Source: Calycina herbarum (Eukaryota > Ascomycota > Leotiomycetes > Helotiales > Pezizellaceae). From it: 57,343 nt of DNA. This document shows positions 1-10,000 of the stretch, in pieces (position 1 is the stretch's first letter; every line of letters starts with the position of its first letter). Below the pieces are notes generated by a model. That model made no database searches and was not told where the DNA came from. It saw only the letters and a program-made list of their open reading frames with translations. Where the stretch lies: assembly GCA_001414485.1 (NCBI GenBank), contig LLEY01000276.1, positions 1-57,343 of the forward strand, in the 5' to 3' direction. The translations under genes and the position numbers were made by a program.

Positions 1-206
1 TAATCTTGTCTTTTTTCTTCTTCTTTTAATAACTTTTTAATATAAATTAGCCTCAGTCTTACATTTTATAACTTTTATATTTATATAGTAATGAAATCAA
101 AGTTTTAATTTTGAAATTTTTAATCAACAATTCGTAAAGATATTAAAATGTCAAAATCGCGATTTTAGGTGTGTTTTCAGTTGGCCGGTTCGCTATACAT
201 GCACGT
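1..206. mobile_element. Palindromic MITE, right half only (cut by window edge)
   Basis: Right half of a TA-flanked palindromic element. It ends ...GGTTCGCTATACATGCACGT at 206 and is followed by TA (207-208). Its reverse complement aligns with the element that begins at 57091: both run ACGTG, then AGCGAACCGG, then AACTGAAAAC, then an AAATCGCGATTTT block. This copy has only one AGCGAACCGG motif, whereas the 57091 copy has two. No coding capacity is seen. The ACGT terminus and TA target suggest mobilisation by a Tc1/mariner-Fot1/pogo transposase (inference). Confidence 0.75.
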
Positions 207-591
207 TACAGGTTGCCGGAAAGTTATATCACGTGACATGGTAACTGCAAAACGACCTCATCGAAAACACCTCGAAGACCTGATCTAGATTAAAATTATG
301 CCGCTCGAGGTAGAACCTACAAGAATGGTTTATTCCATGCTTTGTTGGAAATCGTAGCATGGCAGACCTTCTCCCTTCCCATTCCTTGCAGCTGCACTAT
401 TATTCATGATTCATGACGACAAATGTAATTTAAGAAAATGTATACATCATATGCCGCGATAAATACATTATAGATGGGTATCGCAAAAATATACAATGAA
501 TAAATCAAAATTCAAATGCAAGATTAAAAACAAATCACCAACACAGTGCGGCATGGAAAAATGCAAGATACCAAGGAAAGCACCTACCTCA
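207..591. other. Intergenic, no gene seen
   Basis: This stretch has ordinary base composition and lies between the MITE end and the stop codon of the NACHT gene. It should hold the 3' UTR of that gene. I see no ORF, RNA gene or repeat that can be supported. Confidence 0.6.
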
Positions 592-3500
592 CTATGTCTC
601 ATCTTTCTGCCGAATTCCGAACCACGAGAAAACCCAGCTAATTGTCGGAGAACTGTTTCTCTGCGGTTCAGATTTCGATCTTTTGTGAGATTTCTCCTCA
701 TTGACGCATTCAGGGCCCTTGGGCGTATGCTTTTCAATCATTCGATTGACAAGTCGACCAAGTTCATCTGCTTCGCTCGCAAGCGAGGGGGGAAGGAGTC
801 GAATAATCGCCCAAGGCTTCCTTCGTGGTTGACCAAAATACTGTTTGCTCGATGCAACTGGGTTGGCTCCGTGTTGAAGGAATACCTTCATCACTTCTGA
901 CCACGTTCTTGCCTCTGATTTCCAGGTCTGGCTGGCGGTGCTGCTGGTGTCCCATAATTCCTCATCAAACTCAAACCGGGAGAGGTGCGACAAAATACCT
1001 GCAAGCACCACCTCCCAGGCAGAATCGCCGTGAAACGAAAGATTTGGGTCTGCCCCAGCTTCTAGTGCAAGTTGCACGGTTGTTGGATCAGGCACTTGAG
1101 ATTCGCCCATTTTCTTGGGTCGTGAATACTTCCCAACGTGATATATCAACAGATGATGGTTCACATCCTGGATTGAGAAGTTAGCTTAAGCGGCATTTAG
1201 ATGAGCAGAACAGGATACGCGAAACAGTGGATAGACGTACATGATCAACAACAAGACCCGAGATATTTTTGTCCGCTAAATAATGACGGAGCCCAAGGAG
1301 AGTAGCAAGGTCATAAAATGCAATGGTATGATGGTAAAGCTTCATACCTTGGATCTCAATGCCATAGGTCCAATGAGGGAGACCGGGCACCGTAACACCG
1401 TTCATAACAGATATGTCTCTGCTTCTCTCGACATTATCGATCTCGATTCTCTTCGTGGGTTTGTATGTCCGCCCAAGACTAATTGATAAACCGCTTGGTT
1501 TATGTGATGGCGGGGATCCGATTATTATCTGCTCCTGTTTTGGAGTGGCCCGGCTGATGTCCAAGTCATATTCTCCACTAGATCGGCAATCATAATAGTC
1601 TGACTCAGCACTAGATGAGACACCGATACGGTCATAAGGGGGAGATATATCCAAGGGTGCAGTAATTCGACCTTCTCCTTCTCCGATGTCTGCAGACTGC
1701 TCAATCCTCCCAAAAATGCATCTTCCATTGGACAGTCGCCATTGGTAAGAAGCAGCAGCGTCCAATTGGTCAAGGAGTGCTGGGAAACCTTCCCCAAGAT
1801 TGTCCTCTGCCCGTTTCGCGTACTGCAAAGCATCCCTGACAATTGACATATCCATCGGAATGAAGCGACTCGTTTTGAGCGATTTCAACTGTAGGACAGA
1901 AGAACGAAGCAGGGATAAATGTGGGCAGAATTTGATACCTGCTGTACGCTTCACGATTTCCTCCCAGACAGACGGCTTCTTGAAAAAGTCGGAAACAGTA
2001 CGGTGCATACACACAACTCGAGCGTCCGGTGCAATATTGGAATACTTGGACTCGTAAGATTCAAGCAAACCCGAACACACACTCTTGAGCCTACTGTCCA
2101 TAAGTTTGCACAGAGAAATAACTTGTTCATCGGAAAGAGTGCGAAGGGACGTGGTTATCGCAAGTTGTTCGTCTTCATCCTCGGCCCAGGATAATTGGAG
2201 AAGAGTGATTTGATGGTTTGAAGATTCTCGTTGAGCAGTCAGAACAATTTGAAATATCTGAGACGCTTGTTCTAGATAAAAAGGGTCTGTCTTTCGGAGC
2301 ACTGCTGCACATTAGTACAGAAGCCTTTGGACAGAGGGAAGATGGGATGGAACGTCCACTAGGTCATTGAGAAAGGGGCCATGCATACTGTGGTCGTAAA
2401 GTGCTTCCAAGTCAGCAGGCAAATGCTTGAGTCTCCTTTGCAAGTCCGATACCCTATTCGAATCCCGAAGACCTTGTAGTAATGATTTGACAACCAGCTT
2501 CACCCACAGAAACACACCATCTGCTTTGTTTACAATCTCGCGTACCAAACTTCTTGCTTGGTCAGGATTCGTGATTGAAAGCCTGGCCATATGTCTATGA
2601 TTTCCAAGTTTGTCTTGAACGTAGTGACTGATATCACCCCTGGTGAGGGTCTGAAGCTTAAGTCCAGGACCGGTAAAGGACTCCTCGAAAACGACAAGAG
2701 GACGGCTCGACAGGCACATCTTCAAACCAGGTTCGTGGGAGAACCCAAGAAAATATTCAGCCAAGTCATCGTGATCTCCTTCAAATGGAGATGACTCGTA
2801 TTCGTCCAACCCATCAACAAAAAAACACAATTTCACATCTCTCTTTTGGCACTCCTTGATTAGAGTTCTGAAGGCCCGCTTGAGCTCAGGTAACGACCAA
2901 GACTTACTTTGGTGGGATAAAAGTGACGATTTCGAAGGGACTGTTCCAAGTTTCAACGCAGTTTTGACTTTTGCCGACCAGTATTCCCAACCGACAGGAA
3001 ACACTTTTGGTATTAATTCTCGGTGGGTTTGTAGGGTTTCAAACAAGAGCGTTCTCAAAAGACCTTTTTGTGACCTTTGGTCATCGGTTCCGCTGTTCCA
3101 AAAGAAGTAACTGGACATGTGATATTCCGATGAGCCGGCCCAACGTTTGAGTTGCTTCTGGGTCTCCCCACTGTTGCAAATATATTTCATCAGCGTAGAT
3201 TTTCCGGAACCCGCTTTTCCACCGATCCAGTAGTATCCAGTATCTTTCTGTAACCATTCAACAAAGTTACTCCAGTCTCTCTCGCCGCCAGGTGTTAACT
3301 CTTTGTAAACCCACTGAAAGGTTTGATGATGTGCTGGTTCAAGATCTTCATGTCGATCTCGAATGCTTGCAAAGTCCAAACTCCCAAGAATTGCATTCTC
3401 AACCATAAGCAACACCATCTCTTGTTCCAGTAAAATATCGTTCGCAGTGATATGACGTTCCTTGTGTATCCCTTCATCCTCTTCGTCGTCTTGGTGCCGG

Positions 3501-4236
3501 AGAGTTTGAAATGTGCCATGCTTTTCTAGTACAACCCGTTCTTGATAACCCTGTATGTGTGCCAATTTCTCCGCCTGTTTCTGCAACTCGACGGCCAATT
3601 CGTCTCGACATTGGAGGAAGGTAGTAATAATTGATTCCGTGCATTTTGTTAATTGGTGCGACGTTTGCGATTGCTGATGAACAACAGTCTTGATTGACTT
3701 CCTGCAGCTTGTTAGTTGGTTGAAATAGAGATTGTATAGAACTCGACAAGATGGTCGGAGGCGTACCTGAAATTGAGAAGCACCCTGAACTCGATTTCCG
3801 CTCTGATTTCGGAGAGTTGGGTGGCTAACAATTCCATGTCCTCCCGCTTCCATGAACTCCGGAGAGCAGCTTTAAATGCTTCCCAGCCTTTATGAGTTGA
3901 ACCCGAGCGAACCTTCAATTTATTGAGCTGCTTCATTAGCAATTGCGCAATTTCCTGGCACCTCTCTGAGAGGTCCATAAGGGCCACTGCGTCGTCCCAG
4001 GAACCCCCCTTTTCATCATCGAGGTCATCGGGAGGGCTTGGTGGTAGGGAGCCATGGAGATTTGTCGTGAGAGATATCAGGTCCAATGTAATGACTTCCA
4101 CATGGATCTTCTCGGACAATGTGGCATTGGCATCGGCAGATTTGTATAGCTGGCGGCTCTGTGAGATCAACTTGCACCCGAAATCAACGAACTGAATGAC
4201 ATTGGAGGCAAGGGAAATGGCGGAAATGGGGTCCAT
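592..4236 (-). CDS. NACHT-domain NLR-like receptor with ankyrin-like C-terminus
   Basis: Four exons (4236-3767, 3707-2389, 2301-1241, 1167-592) total 3426 nt and encode 1141 aa. The introns are 59, 87 and 73 bp; the second has CTAAT before its AG. The start has a good context (ACC-ATG-G). Residues 1-156 resemble the fungal N-terminal domain found on NACHT proteins (MDPISAISLASNVIQFVDFG). A NACHT NTPase follows, with Walker A GGKAGSGKST at 319-328 and Walker B with DGLDEYES at about 450-462. The final exon holds weak ankyrin-type repeats (LALEAGADPN, VMKVFLQHGANP). Fungal STAND proteins of this kind are thought to act in non-self recognition and programmed cell death; the ligand here is unknown. 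Unspliced, exon 2 runs into an in-frame TAA, which the 87-bp intron removes. All exons are open, so the gene looks intact. Confidence 0.88.
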
Positions 4237-5120
4237 GGTGGTTGCCTTGACATGTGTTTTGGCTGTCGCAATCGCAGTCGCAAATCAGCGGAGGCAGCAA
4301 CAGAAAGTTACCATCTAAACACATCGCTCCAGCTGAAGATTGTATTGTATTCTGCGATCCGAATGGGCGCAGATGAAGATAATACGGAAGGAGTGGGAGG
4401 GGAGGGGTCGTGAAGCCCGGAGGAGGGCAGTGGTGTGGAGGGGTCATCATCGGCCTGTCGGTTGCTGCAGACCACATGTGGCGCAGTGCTGCACTCGATC
4501 TCGTGCCCATACTCTACTCGAATTATTTTGCGAGGAGTGGGTATGATTTGGAAACGATCCGCTCTGTGTGCAAACAATCGGTTCGGGTGTTGGTGTGATG
4601 TATGGTCGAGTATGAAGTTTGAGAACTGTACTGCAAATAGGCTTGAGGTGGGCGTTTCGATGCCTGAACTTCGCTCGTCGTTCCAGCTTCCTAGGCCAAA
4701 TATCAACCTAGATCATCTTGGGGGGGAAACTGTATCCTCTTCATTCCTTCTAGAACACTAGTTCAAATGTTAATAGTTTAATCGGAAAATTGCGACAATA
4801 GAGCTACAATATTTACCGCTGCTTTTATTGTCTATCTTGAGACATCCCCTAGAATCCCCTAAAAAATACAAATCACTTTAGGAGATTTTCATATTTGGGT
4901 ATTTCTAGAACAAAAAGATTCACTCTTGTGTCCTGAATAAGCGAGTAAAAGGGGGAGCCCAAGTCTCTGGCCTTTACGAAAATCCATCTTCTTTTCAATA
5001 TGTAATCCCAATATTTGTTTCAAATAAACCTTCATTCTTGACTTTCATATAAAGAGCTCCCTCTGTATCAGAACCCGTCCGTTTTCAAGTCAATGGTCTT
5101 CCACGGGTTTTAACCTATGA
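4237..5120. other. Intergenic upstream of the NACHT gene
   Basis: Contains the NACHT gene promoter region. ORFs of 60-130 codons occur on both strands at 4308-4761, but they overlap one another, begin without context and show no recognisable domain. I treat them as chance ORFs. Confidence 0.5.
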
Positions 5121-5275
5121 GAGTAAGCCATAAGTTACTCGCGAGTAAGCTTTTGAGTGTAACTAGCGAGTAAGCTATGAGTTACCCGTGCGTAAGCCGT
5201 CAATTCCAGTTGGAGAGTAAGCCATGAGTTACTCGTTTCTTCTTGAGTGAGCCACGAATTACTCGCGAGTAACCC
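5121..5275. repeat. Array of about six short hairpin repeats (GAGTAA...TTACTC)
   Basis: Imperfect units of about 22-30 bp start at about 5121, 5143, 5168, 5191, 5215, 5245 and (partial) 5266. The best units read GAGTAAGCCATGAGTTACTC and can fold as a 6-bp stem (GAGTAA/TTACTC) with an 8-nt loop. Adjacent units join as ACTCGCGAGTAA, which is itself palindromic. One unit (about 5191-5214) has lost the stem. The array lies between the divergent NACHT and THI5 genes. I cannot assign it to a known family. Confidence 0.7.
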
Positions 5276-5872
5276 ACGATCTTGATAATGCATTAACCCG
5301 CACTCTTTACATTCTCTTTTATCTTTCTATCATCTACTTCCTCTCAGGAAGACCCCAAAGCTATCACCATTCTTCCATCCACACCAACGCTAGTTCTTGT
5401 ATTTGCAATTGTTCTTGCACAGAAATCGAGGGAAGACGGGTGTTGTTTTCTGTTTTATTTGTCATTTTGTGTAGGTTATTGTTTATGATTGAAGTACAAT
5501 CTTCCGGAGAGGGGAGCGGGGTTGAAAGATTTTAGTGTGTATGCTCTAAGAATTCAACATCAGTTACATCCAGTTCTCCCGAGTAGGTATGAATCAATAG
5601 AGAACTTCTTTTCCTACTATCTCGGACTATCAGTATCAATTGCAACGACGCCAACGTAGAATCCATTGGTAAGTGAGTGGGTCTGTCAACATCTAAAAGC
5701 TCTTCCATTTACTGTAAGCCAGATACAAATCTCCTTATTAATACTCAATTTCTATTTGAGGACTCACGTTGATCGGCACGTATTTGTATCTGTGGTGTTT
5801 GTATGAGGTAAAAAGAGTGGGCCAACAAGTCCGACTTCGGTTCAAGGGAGGGGTAAGTCACGATGTTCTACA
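5276..5872. other. Intergenic, upstream region of the thiamine gene
   Basis: No ORF with support. Contains pyrimidine-rich tracts (about 5310-5345) and presumably the upstream promoter of the riboswitch-controlled gene. No specific operator can be named from the sequence. Confidence 0.4.
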
Positions 5873-5878
5873 TATAAA
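5873..5878 (+). promoter_or_regulatory. TATA-box candidate for the thiamine gene
   Basis: TATAAA at 5873-5878 lies about 490 bp before the start codon and just upstream of the leader that carries the riboswitch intron. The spacing would put transcription start near 5900-5915. This is a single motif match. Confidence 0.4.
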
Positions 5879-6083
5879 CCAATAAGATACAGATGCGCCA
5901 AAGTGCAATTAAGTACCCCACTACGAACGTCACAACTCTCAAGTACAAATTTATCAGACCATACTTCTTCTTTCCTTCTTTCTTCCAACAACTTTCGAAC
6001 TTCACTCGCACTCACAAGACTTCATGATATCTTTGCAACACCACCGATCCAACTCGACCCCAAATCCGCCCAGAACAACCCGT

Positions 6084-6149
6084 ATGTTCAAGCAGAACAA
6101 AAACATGGCCTCTCGCACAATGAATTATCTTCAGATCAAGGTAACGTAG
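6084..6149 (+). promoter_or_regulatory. Regulatory uORF in the thiamine gene leader
   Basis: ATG at 6084 opens 21 codons and stops at TAG 6147-6149 in unspliced RNA. If the proximal donor (6141) is joined to 6350, the frame continues and stops at a TGA a few bases past the main ATG, in a different frame, so it overlaps the start of the THI5 ORF. Either form should depress translation of the main ORF. The uORF is removed when the distal donor is used. Its peptide sequence is probably not important (inference). Confidence 0.6.
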
Positions 6150-6155
6150 AATAAA

Positions 6156-6288
6156 AGGCATGGCGGGTGTTCCCTATCTCCCCTCATTCTCTATTTCTAA
6201 GAATATTGAGTGAGGAGAGATTTGGATCTGAGATTATACCGTACCAACAAGAACTTGATCTAGATAATTCTAGCGAAAGGACATGCTT
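6156..6288 (+). ncRNA. TPP riboswitch aptamer (THI element)
   Basis: Binds thiamin pyrophosphate and controls splicing of the following gene. P1 is GCATG 6158-6162 with CATGC 6282-6286. The hallmark CTGAGA is at 6228-6233, followed by TTATACCGT. An extended P3 arm pairs ATCTCCCCTCA 6176-6186 with TGAGGAGAGAT 6211-6221 (one G-U pair). The second sensor arm is GAACTTGATCTAGATAATTC (6251-6270) followed by TAGCGAAAGGACATGC, matching the family core (GAACCUGAUC..GAUAAU..CGNAGGGA). The long P3 is typical of fungal TPP riboswitches. It lies inside the leader intron, 80 nt before the main ATG. Confidence 0.93.
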
Positions 6289-6365
6289 CCCCTCACCCCC
6301 AAGTTTGGGTTTTCTAATTTGTAGTCAGACTTCTCGTTGGATTTGTCAGTGTCAATTGAGTCAAT

Positions 6366-7678
6366 ATGTCGACTGATAAGATCACTTTTTTGATGAACTG
6401 GTAAGATTTTGCTGACTACTTGTCTGGTGTCTTCTTTCTGCGTGGATGATCAAGAGCTGCTCCTGATGCTTTCTTCTTTCCGCTTCTCGCAAGTGCAATG
6501 CTGAGAATTATTCCCATCAGGCACGCAACGCCATACCACGCTCCCGTATACCTCGCCCAAAAACTCGGCTTCTTCAACGATGAAGGCATCAAAGTGGCAC
6601 TCCTCGAGCCTAATGACCCTAGCGGTATGTAGCCCAAGCAAAAACATACAAAAATGTCTTGCCGATGCTAAATATTTTTAGATGTCACGGAAATCATCGG
6701 CTCCAGGAAGGTTGACATGGGATTCAAAGCAATGATCCATACCCTCGCCGCCAAAGCCCGCAACTTCCCAGTCACCTCCATTGGATCTCTTCTCGATGAA
6801 CCTTTCACTGGTGTCATTTATCTCAAGGATGGGGGGATCACAACCGATTTTCGCAGTTTGAAGGGGAAGAAGATTGGTTATGTTGGGGAGTTTGGAAAGG
6901 TATGTTGGCATTTTTGCGTCCAAATCTGATTTTCCTAACGGATGTTTACAGATCCAAATCGATGAGTTGACTCGACACTATGGAATGACACCTGATGATT
7001 ACGACGCCGTTCGATGCGGCATGAACGTCTCGAAGGCAATCATCGAGGGCACTATCCATGCCGGAATTGGTCTTGAGAATGTCCAAATGGTCGAATTGGA
7101 GGAGTGGTGTGCAGGACAAGGTCGTCCTCGCCCCGATGTCCAAATGTTGAGAATTGATGAGCTTGCCGAATTGGGATGTTGTTGCTTCTGTTCCGTTCTC
7201 TACATTGGTATGTTTCCTTCACTTTTTTTCGGAGAAGACACATATTGACAACATTCTAGCAAACGACGCCTTCATCGCCGAGAACCCAGAGAAAATTCGC
7301 GCATTCATGAAAGCCGTCAAGCGTGCCACCGACTACGTTCTCGCCTCCCCAGCAGAAGCGTACAAAGTTTACATCGACATCAAGCCCGAAATGGCATCCG
7401 TCGTCAACCGCAAAATCTTCGAGCGTTCATATGCCTACTTCTCCAAAGATTTGAAGAATATTCAACGTGATTGGGAGAAGGTCACTAAGTACGGGAAACG
7501 TCTTGGGGTTTTGGATGCAGATTTCGTGCCAAACTACACGAACGAGTTTTTGGAGTGGGAGTTGGATGGCGATTCGGCTGATCCTACTGGGGATCAGAAG
7601 AGGATGGTTGTACTTCAAAAGGAGGTTGCTGATAAGGGTGGCTTTCAGAGACTTGATGTCAGTGCTGTTGCTGTCTAA
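6366..7678 (+). CDS. THI5: 4-amino-5-hydroxymethyl-2-methylpyrimidine phosphate synthase (THI5/NMT1)
   Basis: Makes the HMP-P pyrimidine half of thiamin. In yeast Thi5 the enzyme consumes its own active-site histidine and bound PLP. Five exons (6366-6400, 6521-6624, 6682-6899, 6952-7207, 7260-7678) total 1032 nt and encode 343 aa, close to the roughly 340 aa of yeast Thi5. The first exon is only 35 nt ([12 protein letters not shown]...). The PLP lysine and donor histidine fall at K62 and H66 (FKAMIH), the same positions as in yeast. The glycine-rich GYVGEFGK is at 112-119. The conserved CCCFC motif is at 195-199. The gene is intact and controlled by the TPP riboswitch in its leader intron. 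Introns are 120, 57, 52 and 52 bp, all GT-AG. As a single-turnover enzyme it would need high expression, which fits tight feedback control. Confidence 0.96.
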
Positions 7679-8335
7679 GTTGATTGCGCAAAATATATGA
7701 GGAATGTTGGGATAGAAGAAGGAGAGAAAGCACACTCGTTTGAAGGACCAGCAATTATAAATAGATTGCAGCTTATTTCAATCTGTAGAAATTGAGAAGA
7801 GAAGTGACATGCAATTACCAGAGTGAATTCGTTAATTATCCTCGCTTAGTTCTTAATATGCAAACCAACGTCCGTCCCGTCGTATACTTGTTGAATTTAC
7901 AGAACTGAACGAGAAGGCTAGGGTAAGCAGAATAAGACAAAAGAATTCGGAAAATATTTAAATTGAGAAACTTTTGCTTGTACTGACTATCCTAAATTAC
8001 TCCATTCTTTTTATTTAATTGCTCTAGCATTTTCGAGACAACCCGAATTTGGATAATTAATGGAACAATTGGAAATATAAAAAAAGGAACATGAGGGAAC
8101 CAAACACCACCTTTGAGAGGAATAGGAGGTTACTTGTTTTGAACAAGACTTGAATAAGGTGTTTTGACGACCAAAAAAAAAAGGTGAACGAATATGACAC
8201 AGCGGTGGACATGACATGAGATGGATGAGGGGTTTATTGGATTTCACTAACAGCTTCCCCCAAGACCTTTCTTCCAGAAAAAACACGCCTGAAAGCCATG
8301 ACTGCCAAGCCACCACATCTGATCCTGAGCTTTTG
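7679..8335. other. Intergenic between convergent genes
   Basis: 3' flanks of the thiamine gene and of the small minus-strand gene. A poly-A stretch (about 8173-8184) is present. The open frame over 8011-8433 (-) starts inside the neighbouring intron and is not credible as a gene. Confidence 0.5.
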
Positions 8336-8777
8336 TCACTGCTGTTGACACTCACCCTCCGGCCGTTCAGGAACTTGGTCTGGTGCCGTGAAAAATCGCC
8401 GACCAATTTCTTCCCCTGTAACCACCCAATCAATCATTAATAATACCCCTTGAAGAGGAAGACTCACTTGCACGGCGGACTCTATCATGGGATACATTTC
8501 TTTCTCTTCGTTAGGCGTTGGTCTCCAACACATTTACCGGTCGGGTTGAAAAGCTTCGAGCACGCAATGCCACAAGGAGGACGATGACAGCGAATTCAAA
8601 AAGGGTGAATCCAGCAAGGAATGCAAAGACTTTGTTTCCATTTTCAGCCTGAAATCCTGATAATCCCGACTCATATTCATGTAGAGCATGTTTGAGTTTG
8701 TTGAGGTTCGTCGAATGTTCGGTGAGGTATTTAATGAGGATGGTAATATTAGGATCCAAGGTTGTTGAGTTGTTCAT
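8336..8777 (-). pseudogene. Small single-pass membrane protein with premature stop
   Basis: Two exons (8777-8468 and 8415-8336) would encode 129 aa. The intron is clear: GTGAGT donor, TTACAG acceptor, 52 bp. The ATG frame instead meets TAA at codon 89 (8511-8513). After that stop the same frame continues to the donor and, in phase, to a natural TGA, with a charged tail (EEIGRRFFTAPDQVPERPEG). One membrane segment is visible (VFAFLAGFTLFEFAVIVLLVAL, about residues 50-71). The stop could derive from CAA by C-to-T, the RIP-type change, but it could also be a genuine end giving an 88-aa protein. Family not recognised. A small membrane protein of similar plan lies at 25574-26268. Confidence 0.45.
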
Positions 8778-10000
8778 GTTCGGAGTTGGCTGTGCTGGTG
8801 TTTATTTTGCGTTTCTTGGTATTGGGGTCTCTGGTGCTAGTGAAACGGGAAAAGGAACTTGGGTTGGGAGACCGGTTTATGTAGAAAGTCCAAGTGAAGA
8901 AGATCTGTCTCTCCAAATTCTAGAATGATATGTATACTTCTCTTCTGGAAACCTTCTATATCCTAAGTTCTAGGAGAATGGACTAGTCTTTTATTTTAGT
9001 GGAAGCACCAGAATAGAAAAGTCAACACTAGACTTTCGGGACTTGAAAAAAATTCATGGAATAGAAGTAGATATAAATTCAGTACTTGAACGACGAAAAG
9101 GTCACTGGCAATGAATACCAAGATCTAAATAGGAAACTCGAAAGTTATAAAACCCGCAGACAGCCTGTAACACGAGAGGCGCATGGAAGACATACGTGTT
9201 CCGGTCATAAGGTAGAGTCAAATTGTGAACTACAAGCGAGGAGCAAGGAGGGTCCTGGAGGCCCCTTTCAAAATAAGCGAATGTAAATTTCCAGTCACTC
9301 CCACGTGAAATATCACCGCCATAACTGTTTGAATAAGTTCAAGCACAGCTTAACAACTCGCAAGAACCTTTGGTATTCAGTTAGTACCAGAGTGGTAGAA
9401 TTTCAACCATTATTCGAGGAAGTCTTGGGTAATAAGAACACTTTCATTTCACGAGACTTGCACAAAATAGGTACGGTCGCACATCATAGTGGCATAACTG
9501 ACCTTTTAAGCACAAAATGTGGGATAATTCCACCATCACTGACTAGGAGAAGAGATAGGAATTTCCTGTACCCTTCCTTAGCTTGTATGGACTTTTTGTC
9601 GAAGCTATTTTCGTTTGGGATTATCATCATGGCTACCTCTTGCATAGGCGAGGGGTACCCAAGCCATGTTCGTGAACACTCTTGGTCAACTGAGCGTCTT
9701 CTTATGAAAAACTAGGAGCTGAACTAGTTTCCGTTTTAGTATGTTTCAAGGGTTACGACCAATCAACCTTGTTCGTAAATTATTGGTTTTTTCAGCTCTG
9801 TTATGCCAAGGCTATGGACCCAAGTCCCGCCTCTTGCCAAACCAATCCCATCAAAACCATGTCTCGCAGAGTACCACCAAACAGTAACAAGAACGGAGTG
9901 GAGTGGGAACCTCAAATTGTATTTGTTGCGCTCTTCTGCTCCTTGAATTTTACAGCAGTGTCAGCAAAAATATTATCTATTACAGAGTAATTTATTTATT
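8778..10000. other. Intergenic, no gene seen
   Basis: Open frames at 9086-9286, 9305-9715 and 9769-9990 (+) lack clear starts, splice signals or recognisable motifs. I see no RNA gene or repeat. Holds the presumed promoter of the gene starting at 10001. Confidence 0.5.

Larger units (their letters stand above)
6082..6349 (+). promoter_or_regulatory. 5' UTR intron with two alternative donors around a TPP riboswitch
   Basis: Distal donor GTATGT lies at 6082. Proximal donor AAG|GTAACG lies at 6141. A shared acceptor is proposed at TTTGTCAG (ends 6349), with a TTCTAAT branch site about 30 nt upstream; TTTGTAG at 6324 is an alternative. The distal donor itself contains the uORF ATG (6084-6086), so distal splicing deletes the uORF and proximal splicing keeps it. 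Aptamer nucleotides 6254-6261 (CTTGATCT) are exactly complementary to 6133-6140 (AGATCAAG), ending at the proximal donor. In Neurospora crassa NMT1, free aptamer masks the proximal donor by such pairing, and TPP binding releases it. The same logic is inferred here. Confidence 0.75.

Noticed and set aside
4308..4761. Overlapping ORFs on both strands upstream of the NACHT gene
   Set aside because: No motifs or splice logic, and mutually overlapping. They probably lie in promoter or leader sequence.
5121..5275. CRISPR-like array
   Set aside because: Unit lengths vary and repeats are degenerate with no true spacers, in a eukaryotic context.
5903..6154. 83-codon open frame upstream of the thiamine gene
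   Set aside because: Begins at GTG, not ATG, and runs into the leader intron. The real short uORF is 6084-6149.
8011..8433. 140-codon minus-strand frame near the small membrane-protein gene
   Set aside because: Starts inside a clear 52-bp intron; the correctly phased exon uses another frame. Composition is not protein-like.
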